Assembly: GCF_051014685.1 (NCBI RefSeq) | Contig: NW_027478398.1 | Location: forward strand, 1,364,001 to 1,428,000 | DNA from: Ptiloglossa arizonensis | Lineage: Eukaryota > Arthropoda > Insecta > Hymenoptera > Colletidae | DNA: 64,000 nt | Direction: 5' to 3' | Shown here: positions 12,031 through 25,557 of the stretch, one piece after another | Numbering within the stretch: position 1 is the stretch's first letter | Layout: each line of letters starts with the position of its first letter | Position numbers and translations under genes: made by a program | The notes under the pieces: generated by a model | Database searches by the model: none | The model's input: the letters and a program-made list of their open reading frames with translations, nothing else | What the model was told of the DNA's origin: nothing

Positions 12031-15000
12031 TCTCAACCATTCCTTAACTTCAAACTCCCATATCTCGCGAACGGATTGACGAACTCGAGAAATTCCTGTT
12101 GCATCTGGAAGTAGAAACTCGCCCCATTACAACGGTATGTGTATTTTTCCCCTAGGCCATTGTAGTTATTGGTTTCGAGTATCAGACTTGCGAAAATTTT
12201 GATGGTTTCTCAACCATTCCTTAACTTCAAACTCCCATATCTCGCGAACGGATTGACGAACTCGAGAAATTCCTGTTGCATCTGGAAGTAGAAACTCGCC
12301 CCATTACAACGGTATGTGTATTTTTCCCCTAGGCCATTGTAGTTATTGGTTTCGAGTATCAGACTTGCGAAAATTTTGATGGTTTCTCAACCATTCCTTA
12401 ACTTCAAACTCCCATATCTCGCGAACGGATTGACGAACTCGAGAAATTCCTGTTGCATCTGAAAGTAGAAACTAGCCCGATTACAATGGTGTGTGTACTT
12501 TTCACCCTAGGCCATTCCAGTTATTGGTTTCGAGTATCAGACCAGCGAAAATTTTGATGGTTTCTCAACCATTCCTTAACTTCAAACTGTCTTATCTCGC
12601 GAACGGATTGACCAACTCGAGAAATTCCTGTTGCATCTGAAAGTAGAAACTCGCCCGATTACAACGGTATGTGTATTTTTCCCCTAGGCCATTGTAGTTA
12701 TTGGTTTCGAGTATCAGACTTACGAAAATTTTGATGGTTTCTCCACCATTCCTTAACTTCAAACTCCCATTTCTCGCGAACGGATTGACGAACTCGAGAA
12801 GTTCCTGTTGCATCTGAAAGTAGAAACTCGCCCGATTACAAAGCTATGCGTATTTTCCCCCTAGGCCACTGTAGTTATTGGTTTCGAGTATCAGACTTGC
12901 GAAAATTTTGATGGTTTCTCAACCATTCCTTAACTTCAAACTGCCATATCTCGCGAACGGATTGACGAACTCGAGAAATTCCTGTTGCATCTGAAAGCAG
13001 AAACTCGCCCGATTACAATGGTGTGTGTACTTTTCCCCTAGGCCATTCCAGTTATTGGTTTCGAGTATCAGACCAGCGAAAATTTTGTTGGTTTCTCAAC
13101 GATTCCTTAACTTCAAACTCCCATACCTCGCGAACGGATTGTCGAACTCGAGAATTTCCTATTGCATCTGAAAGCAGAGACTCGCTCGATCACAACGGTA
13201 TGTGTATTTTTGCCCTAGGCCATAGTAGTCATTGGTCTCGAATATCAGACTTGCCAAAATTTTGATGGTTTCTCAACCATTCCTTAACTTCAAACTCCCA
13301 CATCTCGCGAACGGATTGACGAACTCGAGAAATTCCTGTTGCATCTGAAAGTGGAAACTCGCCCGATTACAATGGTGATTGTACTTTTCCCCTAGGCCGT
13401 TCCAGTTTTTGGTTTCCAGTATCAGACTTGCGAAAATTTTGATGGTTTCTCAACCATTCCTTAACTACAAATTCCCATATCTCTCGAACGGATTGACGAA
13501 CTCGAGAATTTCCTATTGCATCTGAAAGCAGAGACTCGCCCGATCACAACGCTATGTGTATTTTTGCCCTAGGCCATACTAGTCATTGGTCTCGAATATC
13601 AGACTTGCCAAAATTTTGATGGTTTCTCAACCATTCCTTAACTTCAAACTCCCATATCTCGCGAACGGAATGACGAACTCGAGACATTCCTGTTGCATCT
13701 GAAAGTAGAAACTCTCCCGATAGCAATGGTGTGTGTACTTTTCCCCTAGGCCGTTCCAGTTATTGATTTCGAGTATCAGACTTGCGAAAATTTTGATGGT
13801 TTCTCAACCATTCCTTAACTTCAAACTCCCATATCTCGCGAACGGATTGACGAACTCGAGAAATTCCTGTTGCATCTGAAAGTAGAAACTCGCCCGATTA
13901 CAATGGTGTGTGTACTTTTCCCCTAGGCCATTCCAGTTATTGGTTTCGAGTATCAGACCAGCGAAAATTTTGTTGGTTTCTCAACCATTCGTTAACTTCA
14001 AACTGTGTTATCTCGCGAACGGATTGACGAACTCGAGAAATTCCTGTTGCATCTGAAAGTAGAAACTCGCCCGATTACAACGGTATGTGTATTTTTCCCC
14101 TAGGCCATTGTAGTTATTGGTTTCGAGTATCAGACTTACGAAAATTTTGATGGTTTCTCCACCATTCCTTAACTTCAAACTCCCATTTCTCGCGAACGGA
14201 TTGACGAACTCGAGAAGTTCCTGTTGCATCTGAAAGTAGAAACTCGCCCGATTACAAAGCTATGCGTATTTTCCCCCTAGGCCACTGTAGTTATTGGTTT
14301 CGAGTATCAGACTTGCGAAAATTTTGATGGTTTCTCAACGATTCCTTAACTTCAAACTCCCATATCTCGCGAACGGATTGACGAACTCGAGAAATTCCTG
14401 TTGCATCTGAAAGTAGAAACTCGCCCGATTACAATGGTGTGTGTACTTTTCCCCTAGGCCATTCCAGTTATTGGTTTCGAGTATCAGACCAGCGAAAATT
14501 TTGTTGGTTTCTCAACCATTCGTTAACTTCAAACTGTCTTATCTCGCGAACGGATTGACCAACTCGAGAAATTCCTGTTGCATCTGAAAGTAGAAACTCG
14601 CCCGATTACAACGGTATGTGTATTTTTCCCCTAGGCCATTGTAGTTATTGGTTTCGAGTATCAGACTTACGAAAATTTTGATGGTTTCTCCACCATTCCT
14701 TAACTTCAAACTCCCATTTCTCGCGAACGGATTGACGAACTCGAGAAGTTCCTGTTGCATCTGAAAGTAGAAACTCGCCCGATTACAAAGCTATGCGTAT
14801 TTTCCCCCTAGGCCACTGTAGTTATTGGTTTCGAGTATCAGACTTGCGAAAATTTTGATGGTTTCTCAACGATTCCTTAACTTCAAACTCCCATACCTCG
14901 CGAACGGATTGTCGAACTCGAGAATTTCCTATTGCATCTGAAAGCAGAGACTCGCCCGATCACAACGGTATGTGTATTTTTGCCCTAGGCCATAGTAGTC

Positions 15001-15748
15001 ATTGGTCTCGAATATCAGACTTGCCAAAATTTTGAAGGTTTCTCAACCATTCCTTAACTTCAAACTCCCATATCTCGCGAACGGAATGACGAACTCGAGA
15101 CATTCCTGTTGCATCTGAAAGTAGAAACTCTCCCGATAGCAATGGTGTGTGTACTTTTCCCCTAGGCCGTTCCAGTTATTGGTTTCGAGTATCAGACTTG
15201 CGAAAATTTTGATGGTTTCTCAACCATTCCTTAACTTCAAACTGCCATATCTCGCGAACGGATTGACGAACTCGAGAAATTCCTGTTGCATCTGAAAGTG
15301 GAAACTCGCCCGATTACAATGGTGTGTGTACTTTTCCCCTAGGCCACTCCAGTTATTGGTTTCGAGTATCAGACAAGCGAAAATTTTGATGGTTTCTCAA
15401 TCATTCCTTAACTCCAAACTCCCATATCTCGCGAACGGAATGACGAACACGAGACATTCCTGTTGCATCTGAAAGTAGAAACTCTCCCGATAACAAAGCT
15501 ATGTGTATTTTCCCCCTAGGCCTCTGTAGTTATTGGTTTCGAGTATCAGACTTGCGAAAATTTTGATGGTTTCTCAACCATTCCTTAATTTCAAACTCCC
15601 ATATCTCTCGAACGGATTGACGAACTCGAGAATTTCCTATTGCATCTGAAAGCAGAAACTCGCCCGATTGCTACGGTATGTGTATTTTTGCCCTAGGCCG
15701 TTCCAGTTATTGGTTTCGAGTATCAGACCAGCGAAAATTTTGTTGGTT
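12031..15748 (+). repeat. 21-monomer tandem duplication, copy 2 (3,718 bp)
   Basis: This is a near-perfect copy of the preceding block. Similarity ends near 15750, where TCTCAACGATTCC followed by a CCTCGCG, GGATTGTCG unit replaces the TCTCAACCATTCC of copy 1 at about 12035. At its boundary copy 1 passes instead into copy 2, as expected for unequal exchange or slippage that joins two similar monomers in register. Confidence 0.93.
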
Positions 15749-16480
15749 TCTCAACGATTCCTTAACTTCAAACTCCCATACCTCGCGAACGGATTGTCGA
15801 ACTCGAGAATTTCCTATTGCATCTGAAAGCAGAGACTCGCTCGATCACAACGGTGTGTGTATTTTTGCCCTAGGCCATAGTAGTCATTGGTCTCGAATAT
15901 CAGACTTGCGAAAATTTTGATGGTTTCTCATCCACTCCTTAACTTCAAACTCCCATATCTCGCGAACGGAATGACGAACTCGAGAAATTCCTGTTGCAGC
16001 TGAACGTAGAAACTCGCCCGATTACAAATGTGTGTGTACTTTCCCACTAGGCCATTCCAGTTACAGGTTTCGAGTATCAGACCAGCGAAAATTTTGATGG
16101 TTTCTCAACCATTCGTTAACTTCAAACTGTCTTATCTCGCGAACGGATTGACGAACTCGAGAAATTCCTGTTGCATCTGAAAGTAGAAACTCGCCCGATT
16201 GCAACGGTATGTGTATTTTTCCCCTAGGCCATTGTAGTTATTGGTTTCGAGTATCAGACTTACGAAAATTTTGATGGTTTCTCAACCATTCCTTAACTTC
16301 AAACTCCCATACCTCGCGAACGGATTGGCGAACTCGAGAAATTCCTGTTGCATCTGAAAGTGGAAACTCGCCCGATTACAATGCTGTGTGTACTTTTCCC
16401 CTAGGCAATTCCAGTTATTGGTTTCGAGTATCAGACCAGCGAAAATTTTGATTGTTTCAAAACCATTCCTTAAGTTCAAA
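15244..16480 (+). repeat. 7-monomer block, copy 1 of a dispersed pair (offset 2,655 bp)
   Basis: This matches 17899-19135 at exactly 15 x 177 bp. Markers in both are the GATTGCTACGG unit, the GCAGCTGAACG unit with the ACTTTCCCACTAGG variant, and the ATTGTTTCAAAACC unit near 16451/19106. Differences include AGGCAATTCC against AGGCCATTCC. The left part overlaps the end of the 21-monomer copy 2, showing nested events. Confidence 0.88.
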
Positions 16481-17637
16481 CTCCCATACCTCGCGAACGG
16501 ATTGTCGAACTCGAGAATTTCCTATTGCATCTGAAAGCAGAGACTCGCCCGATCACAACGGTATGTGTATTTTTGCCCTAGGCCATAGTAGTCATTGGTC
16601 TCGAATATCAGACTTGCCAAAATTTTGATGGTTTCTCAACCATTCCTTAACTTCAAACTCCCATATCTCGCGAACGGATTGACGAACTCGAGAAATTCCT
16701 GCTGCATCTGAAAGTGGAAACTCGCCCGATTACAATGGTGATTGTACTTTTCCCCTAGGCCGTTCCAGTTTTTGGTTTCCAGTATCAGACTTGCGAAAAT
16801 TTTGATGGTTTCTCAACCATTCCTTAACTACAAATTCCCATATCTCTCGAACGGATTGACGAACTCGAGAATTTCCTATTGCATCTGAAAGCAGAGACTC
16901 GCCCGATCACAACGGTATGTGTATTTTTGCCCTAGGCCATACTAGTCATTGGTCTCGAATATCAGACTTGCCAAAATTTTGATGGTTTCTCAACCATTCC
17001 TTAACTTCAAACTCCCATATCTCGCGAACGGATTGACGAACTCGAGAAATTCCTGTTGCATCTGAAAGTGGAAACTCGCCCGATTACAATGCTGTGTGTA
17101 CTTTTCCCCTAGGCCACTGTAGTTATTGGTTTCGAGTATCAGACTTGCGAAAATTTTGATGGTTTCTCAACGATTCCTTAACTTCAAACTCCCATACCTC
17201 GCGAACGGATTGTCGAACTCGAGAATTTCCTATTGCATCTGAAAGCAGAGACTCGCCCGATCACAACGGTATGTGTATTTTTGCCCTAGGCCATAGTAGT
17301 CATTGGTCTCGAATATCAGACTTGCCAAAATTTTGATGGTTTCTCAACCATTCCTTAACTTCAAACTCCCATATCTCGCGAACGGAATGACGAACTCGAG
17401 ACATTCCTGTTGCATCTGAAAGTAGAAACTCTCCCGATAGCAATGGTGTGTGTACTTTTCCCCTAGGCCGTTCCAGTTATTGGTTTCGAGTATCAGACTT
17501 GCGAAAATTTTGATGGTTTCTCAACCATTCCTTAACTTCAAACTGCCATATCTCGCGAACGGATTGACGAACTCGAGAAATTCCTGTTGCATCTGAAAGC
17601 AGAAACTCGCCCGATTACAATGGTGTGTGTACTTTTC
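16481..17637 (+). repeat. Monomers between the dispersed 7-mer copies
   Basis: This is a mosaic. Positions 16481-17000 resemble 4.6-5.1 kb (GGATTGTCG unit, GGTGATTGTAC unit, CATACTAGTCATTGG unit). From about 17111 the sequence follows 4010 onward. It reads as a block moved from the 4-5 kb lineage into the array between the two 7-mer copies. No non-satellite sequence is present. Confidence 0.75.
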
Positions 17638-20600
17638 CCCTAGGCCATTCCAGTTATTGGTTTCGAGTATCAGACCAGCGAAAATTTTGTTGGTTTCTCA
17701 ACGATTCCTTAACTTCAAACTCCCATACCTCGCGAACGGATTGTCGAACTCGAGAATTTCCTATTGCATCTGAAAGCAGAGACTCGCTCGATCACAACGG
17801 TATGTGTATTTTTGCCCTAGGCCATAGTAGTCATTGGTCTCGAATATCAGACTTGCCAAAATTTTGATGGTTTCTCAACCATTCCTTAACTTCAAACTCC
17901 CATATCTCGCGAACGGATTGACGAACTCGAGAAATTCCTGTTGCATCTGAAAGTGGAAACTCGCCCGATTACAATGGTGTGTGTACTTTTCCCCTAGGCC
18001 ACTCCAGTTATTGGTTTCGAGTATCAGACAAGCGAAAATTTTGATGGTTTCTCAATCATTCCTTAACTCCAAACTCCCATATCTCGCGAACGGAATGACG
18101 AACACGAGACATTCCTGTTGCATCTGAAAGTAGAAACTCTCCCGATAACAAAGCTATGTGTATTTTCCCCCTAGGCCTCTGTAGTTATTGGTTTCGAGTA
18201 TCAGACTTGCGAAAATTTTGATGGTTTCTCAACCATTCCTTAATTTCAAACTCCCATATCTCTCGAACGGATTGACGAACTCGAGAATTTCCTATTGCAT
18301 CTGAAAGCAGAAACTCGCCCGATTGCTACGGTATGTGTATTTTTGCCCTAGGCCGTTCCAGTTATTGGTTTCGAGTATCAGACCAGCGAAAATTTTGTTG
18401 GTTTCTCAACGATTCCTTAACTTCAAACTCCCATACCTCGCGAACGGATTGTCGAACTCGAGAATTTCCTATTGCATCTGAAAGCAGAGACTCGCTCGAT
18501 CACAACGGTATGTGTATTTTTGCCCTAGGCCATAGTAGTCATTGGTCTCGAATATCAGACTTGCGAAAATTTTGATGGTTTCTCATCCACTCCTTAACTT
18601 CAAACTCCCATATCTCGCGAACGGAATGACGAACTCGAGAAATTCCTGTTGCAGCTGAACGTAGAAACTCGCCCGATTACAAATGTGTGTGTACTTTCCC
18701 ACTAGGCCATTCCAGTTACAGGTTTCGAGTATCAGACCAGCGAAAATTTTGATGGTTTCTCAACCATTCGTTAACTTCAAACTGTCTTATCTCGCGAACG
18801 GATTGACGAACTCGAGAAATTCCTGTTGCATCTGAAAGTAGAAACTCGCCCGATTGCAACGGTATGTGTATTTTTCCCCTAGGCCATTGTAGTTATTGGT
18901 TTCGGGTATCAGACTTACGAAAATTTTGATGGTTTCTCAACCATTCCTTAACTTCAAACTCCCATACCTCGCGAACGGATTGGCGAACTCGAGAAATTCC
19001 TGTTGCATCTGAAAGTGGAAACTCGCCCGATTACAATGCTGTGTGTACTTTTCCCCTAGGCCATTCCAGTTATTGGTTTCGAGTATCAGACCAGCGAAAA
19101 TTTTGATTGTTTCAAAACCATTCCTTAAGTTCAAACTGTCTTATCTCGCGAACGGATTGACGAACTCGAGAAATTCCTGTTGCATCTGAAAGTAGAAACT
19201 AGCCCGATTACAACGGTATGTGTATTTTTCCCCTAGGCCATTGTAGTTATTGGTTTCGAGTATCAGACTTGCGAAAATTTTGATGGTTTCTCAACCATTC
19301 CTTAACTTCAAACACCCATGTCTCGCGAACGGATTGACGAACTCGAGAAATTCCTGTTGCATCTGAAAGTAGAAACTCGCCCGATTACAATGGTGTGTGT
19401 ACGTTTCCCCTAGGCCATTCCAGTTATTGGTTTCGAGTATCAGACCAGCGAAAATTTTGATGGTTTCAAAACTATTCCTTAACTTCAAACTGTCTTATCT
19501 CGCGAACGGATTGACGAACTCGAGAAATTCCTGTTGCATCGGAAAGTAGAAACTCGTCCGATTACAACGGTATGTGTATTTTTGCCCTAGGCCATTGTAG
19601 TTATTGGTTTCGAGTATCAGACTTGCGAAAATTTTGATGGTTTCTCAACCATTCCTTAACATCAAACACCCATGTCTCGCGAACGGATTGACGAACTCGA
19701 GAAATTCCTGTTGCATCTGAAAGTAGAAACTCGCCCGATTACAATGGTGTGTGTACGTTTCCCCTAGGCCATTCCAGTTATTGGTTTCGAGTATCAGACC
19801 AGCGAAAATTTTGATGGTTTCAAAACCATTCCTTAACTGCAAACTGTCTTATCTCGCGAACGGATTGACGAACTCGAGAAATTCCTGTTGCATCGGAAAG
19901 TAGAAACTCGTCCGATTACAACGGTATGTGTATTTTTGCCCTAGGCCATTGTAGTTATTGGTTTCGAGTATCAGACTTACGAAAATTTTGATGGTTTCTC
20001 AACCATTCCTTAACTTCAAACACCCATATCTCGCGAACGGATTGACGAACTCGAGAAATTCCTGTTGCATCTGAAAGTAGAAACTCGCCCGATTACAAAG
20101 CTATGTACATTTTTCCCCTAGGCCTCTGTAGTTATTGTTTTCGAGTATCAGACTTGCGAAAATTTTGATGGTTTCTCAACGATTCCTTAACTTCAAACTC
20201 CCATACCTCGCGAACGGATTGGCGAACTCGAGAAATTCCTGTTGCATCTGAAAGTGGAAACTCGCCCGATTACAATGGTGAATGTACTTTTCCCCTAGGC
20301 CGTTCCAGTTTTTGGTTTCGAGTATCAGACTTGCGAAAATTTTGATGGTTTCTCAACCATTCCTTAACTTCAAATTCCCATATCTCTCGAACGGATTGAC
20401 GAACTCGAGAATTTCCTATTGCATCTGAAAGCAGAGACTCGCCCGATTACAACGGTATGTGTATTTTTGCCCTAGGCCATAGTAGTCATTGGTCTCGAAT
20501 ATCAGACTTGCCAAAATTTTGATGGTTTCTCAACCATTCCTTAACTTCTAACTCCCATATCTCGCGAACGGATTGACGAACTCGAGAAATTCCTGTTGCA

Positions 20601-21708
20601 TCTGAAAGTGGAAACTCGCCCGATTACAATGGTGTTTGTATTTTTCCCCTAGGCCATTCCAGTTATAGGTTTCGAATATCAGACTTGCCAAAATTTTGAT
20701 GGTTTCTCAACCATTCCTTAACTTCAAACTCCCATATCTCGCGAACGGATTGACGAACTCGAGAACTTCCGGTTGCATCTGGTTGTAGAAACTCGCCCGA
20801 TTACAACGGTATGTGTATTTTTCCCCTAGGCCATTCCAGTTATTGTTTTCGAGTATCAGACTTGCGAAAATATTGTTGGTTTCTCAACCATTCCTTAACT
20901 TCAAACTCCCATACCTCGCGAACGGATTGGCGAACTCGAGAAATTCCTGTTGCATCTGAAAGTGGAAACTCGCCCGATTACAATGGTGTGTGTACATTTC
21001 CCCTAGGCCACTCCAGTTATTGGTTTCGAGTATCAGACAAGCGAAAATTTTTATGGTTTCTCAATCATTCCTTAACTCCAAACTCCCATATCTCGCGAAC
21101 GGAATGACGAACTCGAGACATTCCTGTTCCATCTGAAAGTAGAAACTCTCCCGATAACAAAGCTATGTGTACTTTTCCCCTAGGCCTCTGTAGTTATTGG
21201 TTTCGAGTATCAGACTTGCGAGAATTTTGATGGTTTCTCAACCATTCCTTAATTTCAAACTCCCATATCTCTCGAACGGATTGACGAACTCGAGAATTTC
21301 CTATTGCATCTGAAAGCAGAAACTCGCCCGATTGCAACGGTATGTGTATTTTTGCCCTAGGCCATAGTAGTCATTGGTCTCGAATATCAGACTTGCGAAA
21401 ATTTTGATGGTTTCTCATCCACTCCTTAACTTCAAACTCCCATATCTCGCGAACGGAATGACGAACTCGAGAAATTCCTGTTGCAGCTGAACGTAGAAAC
21501 TCGCCCGATTACAAATGTGTGTTTACTTTCCCACTAGGCCATTCCAGTTACAGGTTTCGAGTATCAGACCAGCGAAAATTTTGATGGTTTCTCAACCATT
21601 CGTTAACTTCAAACTGTCTTATCTCGCGAACGGATTGACAAACTCGAGAAATTCCTGTTGCATCGGAAAGTAGAAACTCGTCCGATTACAACGGTATGTG
21701 TATTTTTG
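17638..21708 (+). repeat. 23-monomer tandem duplication, copy 1 (4,071 bp)
   Basis: The offset to copy 2 is exactly 23 x 177 from the left edge through about 20940. Shared markers are the GATTGCTACGG unit (18324/22395), the TTTCGGGTATC unit (near 18902/22973), the two CCCATGTCTCG units and the GCTATGTACATTTTT unit (near 20101/24172). Differences include GTTATTGTTTTCG at 20138 against GTTATTGGTTTCG in copy 2. The monomer at about 20941-21117 has no partner in copy 2. The exact junction is uncertain by about 60 bp because the 21650-21710 region is itself mosaic. Confidence 0.9.
19137..19844 (+). repeat. Nested 354-bp dimer, two copies (B then A), inside the 23-mer
   Basis: The unit is a B monomer followed by an A monomer carrying CCCATGTCTCG, GTACGTTTCCCC and TTTCAAAACC, present at 19137-19490 and 19491-19844. 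It is present again at 23208-23915 in copy 2 of the 23-monomer block, so the dimer duplication came before the large one. The TTTCAAAACC form removes a minus-strand stop and gives a 65-codon open frame, but nothing suggests coding. Confidence 0.87.
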
Positions 21709-24700
21709 CCCTAGGCCATTCCAGTTATTGGTTTCGAGTATCAGACCAGCGAAAATTTTGTTGGTTTCTCAACGATTCCTTAACTTCAAACTCCCATACC
21801 TCGCGAACGGATTGTCGAACTCGAGAATTTCCTATTGCATCTGAAAGCAGAGACTCGCTCGATCACAACGGTATGTGTATTTTTGCCCTAGGCCATAGTA
21901 GTCATTGGTCTCGAATATCAGACTTGCCAAAATTTTGATGGTTTCTCAACCATTCCTTAACTTCAAACTCCCATATCTCGCGAACGGATTGACGAACTCG
22001 AGAAATTCCTGTTGCATCTGAAAGTGGAAACTCGCCCGATTACAATGGTGTGTGTACTTTTCCCCTAGGCCACTCCAGTTATTGGTTTCGAGTATCAGAC
22101 AAGCGAAAATTTTGATGGTTTCTCAATCATTCCTTAACTCCAAACTCCCATATCTCGCGAACGGAATGACGAACACGAGACATTCCTGTTGCATCTGAAA
22201 GTAGAAACTCTCCCGATAACAAAGCTATGTGTATTTTCCCCCTAGGCCTCTGTAGTTATTGGTTTCGAGTATCAGACTTGCGAAAATTTTGATGGTTTCT
22301 CAACCATTCCTTAATTTCAAACTCCCATATCTCTCGAACGGATTGACGAACTCGAGAATTTCCTATTGCATCTGAAAGCAGAAACTCGCCCGATTGCTAC
22401 GGTATGTGTATTTTTGCCCTAGGCCGTTCCAGTTATTGGTTTCGAGTATCAGACCAGCGAAAATTTTGTTGGTTTCTCAACGATTCCTTAACTTCAAACT
22501 CTCATACCTCGCGAACGGATTGTCGAACTCGAGAATTTCCTATTGCATCTGAAAGCAGAGACTCGCTCGATCACAACGGTATGTGTATTTTTGCCCTAGG
22601 CCATAGTAGTCATTGGTCTCGAATATCAGACTTGCGAAAATTTTGATGGTTTCTCATCCACTCCTTAACTTCAAACTCCCATATCTCGCGAACGGAATGA
22701 CGAACTCGAGAAATTCCTGTTGCAGCTGAACGTAGAAACTCGCCCGATTACAAATGTGTGTGTACTTTCCCACTAGGCCATTCCAGTTACAGGTTTCGAG
22801 TATCAGACCAGCGAAAATTTTGATGGTTTCTCAACCATTCGTTAACTTCAAACTGTCTTATCTCGCGAACGGATTGACGAACTCGAGAAATTCCTGTTGC
22901 ATCTGAAAGTAGAAACTCGCCCGATTGCAACGGTATGTGTATTTTTCCCCTAGGCCATTGTAGTTATTGGTTTCGGGTATCAGACTTACGATAATTTTGA
23001 TGGTTTCTCAACCATTCCTTAACTTCAAACTCCCATACCTCGCGAACGGATTGGCGAACTCGAGAAATTCCTGTTGCATCTGAAAGTGGAAACTCGCCCG
23101 ATTACAATGCTGTGTGTACTTTTCCCCTAGGCCATTCCAGTTATTGGTTTCGAGTATCAGACCAGCGAAAATTTTGATTGTTTCAAAACCATTCCTTAAG
23201 TTCAAACTGTCTTATCTCGCGAACGGATTGACGAACTCGAGAAATTCCTGTTGCATCTGAAAGTAGAAACTAGCCCGATTACAACGGTATGTGTATTTTT
23301 CCCCTAGGCCATTGTAGTTATTGGTTTCGAGTATCAGACTTGCGAAAATTTTGATGGTTTCTCAACCATTCCTTAACTTCAAACACCCATGTCTCGCGAA
23401 CGGATTGACGAACTCGAGAAATTCCTGTTGCATCTGAAAGTAGAAACTCGCCCGATTACAATGGTGTGTGTACGTTTCCCCTAGGCCATTCCAGTTATTG
23501 GTTTCGAGTATCAGACCAGCGAAAATTTTGATGGTTTCAAAACCATTCCTTAACTTCAAACTGTCTTATCTCGCGAACGGATTGACGAACTCGAGAAATT
23601 CCTGTTGCATCGGAAAGTAGAAACTCGTCCGATTACAACGGTATGTGTATTTTTGCCCTAGGCCATTGTAGTTATTGGTTTCGAGTATCAGACTTGCGAA
23701 AATTTTGATGGTTTCTCAACCATTCCTTAACTTCAAACACCCATGTCTCGCGAACGGATTGACGAACTCGAGAAATTCCTGTTGCATCTGAAAGTAGAAA
23801 CTCGCCCGATTACAATGGTGTGTGTACGTTTCCCCTAGGCCATTCCAGTTATTGGTTTCGAGTATCAGACCAGCGAAAATTTTGATGGTTTCAAAACCAT
23901 TCCTTAACTGCAAACTGTCTTATCTCGCGAACGGATTGACGAACTCGAGAAATTCCTGTTGCATCGGAAAGTAGAAACTCGTCCGATTACAACGGTATGT
24001 GTATTTTTGCCCTAGGCCATTGTAGTTATTGGTTTCGAGTATCAGACTTACGAAAATTTTGATGGTTTCTCAACCATTCCTTAACTTCAAACACCCATAT
24101 CTCGCGAACGGATTGACGAACTCGAGAAATTCCTGTTGCATCTGAAAGTAGAAACTCGCCCGATTACAAAGCTATGTACATTTTTCCCCTAGGCCTCTGT
24201 AGTTATTGGTTTCGAGTATCAGACTTGCGAAAATTTTGATGGTTTCTCAACGATTCCTTAACTTCAAACTCCCATACCTCGCGAACGGATTGGCGAACTC
24301 GAGAAATTCCTGTTGCATCTGAAAGTGGAAACTCGCCCGATTACAATGGTGAATGTACTTTTCCCCTAGGCCGTTCCAGTTTTTGGTTTCGAGTATCAGA
24401 CTTGCGAAAATTTTGATGGTTTCTCAACCATTCCTTAACTTCAAATTCCCATATCTCTCGAACGGATTGACGAACTCGAGAATTTCCTATTGCATCTGAA
24501 AGCAGAGACTCGCCCGATTACAACGGTATGTGTATTTTTGCCCTAGGCCATAGTAGTCATTGGTCTCGAATATCAGACTTGCCAAAATTTTGATGGTTTC
24601 TCAACCATTCCTTAACTTCTAACTCCCATATCTCGCGAACGGATTGACGAACTCGAGAAATTCCTGTTGCATCTGAAAGTGGAAACTCGCCCGATTACAA

Positions 24701-25557
24701 TGGTGTTTGTATTTTTCCCCTAGGCCATTCCAGTTATAGGTTTCGAATATCAGACTTGCCAAAATTTTGATGGTTTCTCAACCATTCCTTAACTTCAAAC
24801 TCCCATATCTCGCGAACGGATTGACGAACTCGAGAACTTCCGGTTGCATCTGGTTGTAGAAACTCGCCCGATTACAACGGTATGTGTATTTTTCCCCTAG
24901 GCCATTCCAGTTATTGTTTTCGAGTATCAGACTTGCGAAAATATTGTTGGTTTCTCAACCATTCCTTAACTTCAAACTCCCATACCTCGCGAACGGATTG
25001 GCGAACTCGAGACATTCCTGTTCCATCTGAAAGTAGAAACTCTCCCGATAACAAAGCTATGTGTACTTTTCCCCTAGGCCTCTGTAGTTATTGGTTTCGA
25101 GTATCAGACTTGCGAGAATTTTGATGGTTTCTCAACCATTCCTTAATTTCAAACTCCCATATCTCTCGAACGGATTGACGAACTCGAGAATTTCCTATTG
25201 CATCTGAAAGCAGAAACTCGCCCGATTGCAACGGTATGTGTATTTTTGCCCTAGGCCATAGTAGTCATTGGTCTCGAATATCAGACTTGCGAAAATTTTG
25301 ATGGTTTCTCATCCACTCCTTAACTTCAAACTCCCATATCTCGCGAACGGAATGACGAACTCGAGAAATTCCTGTTGCAGCTGAACGTAGAAACTCGCCC
25401 GATTACAAATGTGTGTTTACTTTCCCACTAGGCCATTCCAGTTACAGGTTTCGAGTATCAGACCAGCGAAAATTTTGATGGTTTCTCAACCATTCGTTAA
25501 CTTCAAACTGTCTTATCTCGCGAACGGATTGACAAACTCGAGAAATTCCTGTTGCAT
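21709..25557 (+). repeat. 23-monomer tandem duplication, copy 2, one monomer short
   Basis: This follows copy 1 directly. At 25012 the sequence jumps: CTCGAGACATTCC with CTGTTCCATCTG matches copy 1 at about 21118, so the offset falls from 4,071 to 3,894 bp (22 x 177). One monomer was lost here or gained in copy 1. Similarity ends near 25557, where CATCTGAAAG replaces CATCGGAAAG. Copy-2-specific substitutions include CTCATACCTCG near 22501 and TACGATAATTTT near 22990. Confidence 0.9.

Noticed and set aside
12028..12060. Specific recombination site at the 21-mer junction
   Set aside because: The junction sequence is the common monomer sequence found at almost every unit, so nothing distinguishes it as a site.
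20811..21107. A 98-codon plus-strand open frame, the longest seen, and many plus-strand frames of 61-82 codons
   Set aside because: It is satellite read-through. The same translated motif recurs at every monomer with the same recurrent stops. Monomer length is a multiple of three, so a single substitution that removes a stop makes such frames. There is no initiation context, domain or codon bias.
20741..21120. rRNA, tRNA or snRNA gene inside the array
   Set aside because: No cloverleaf, A/B box pair or rRNA-like segment was seen, and every base is accounted for by the monomer.
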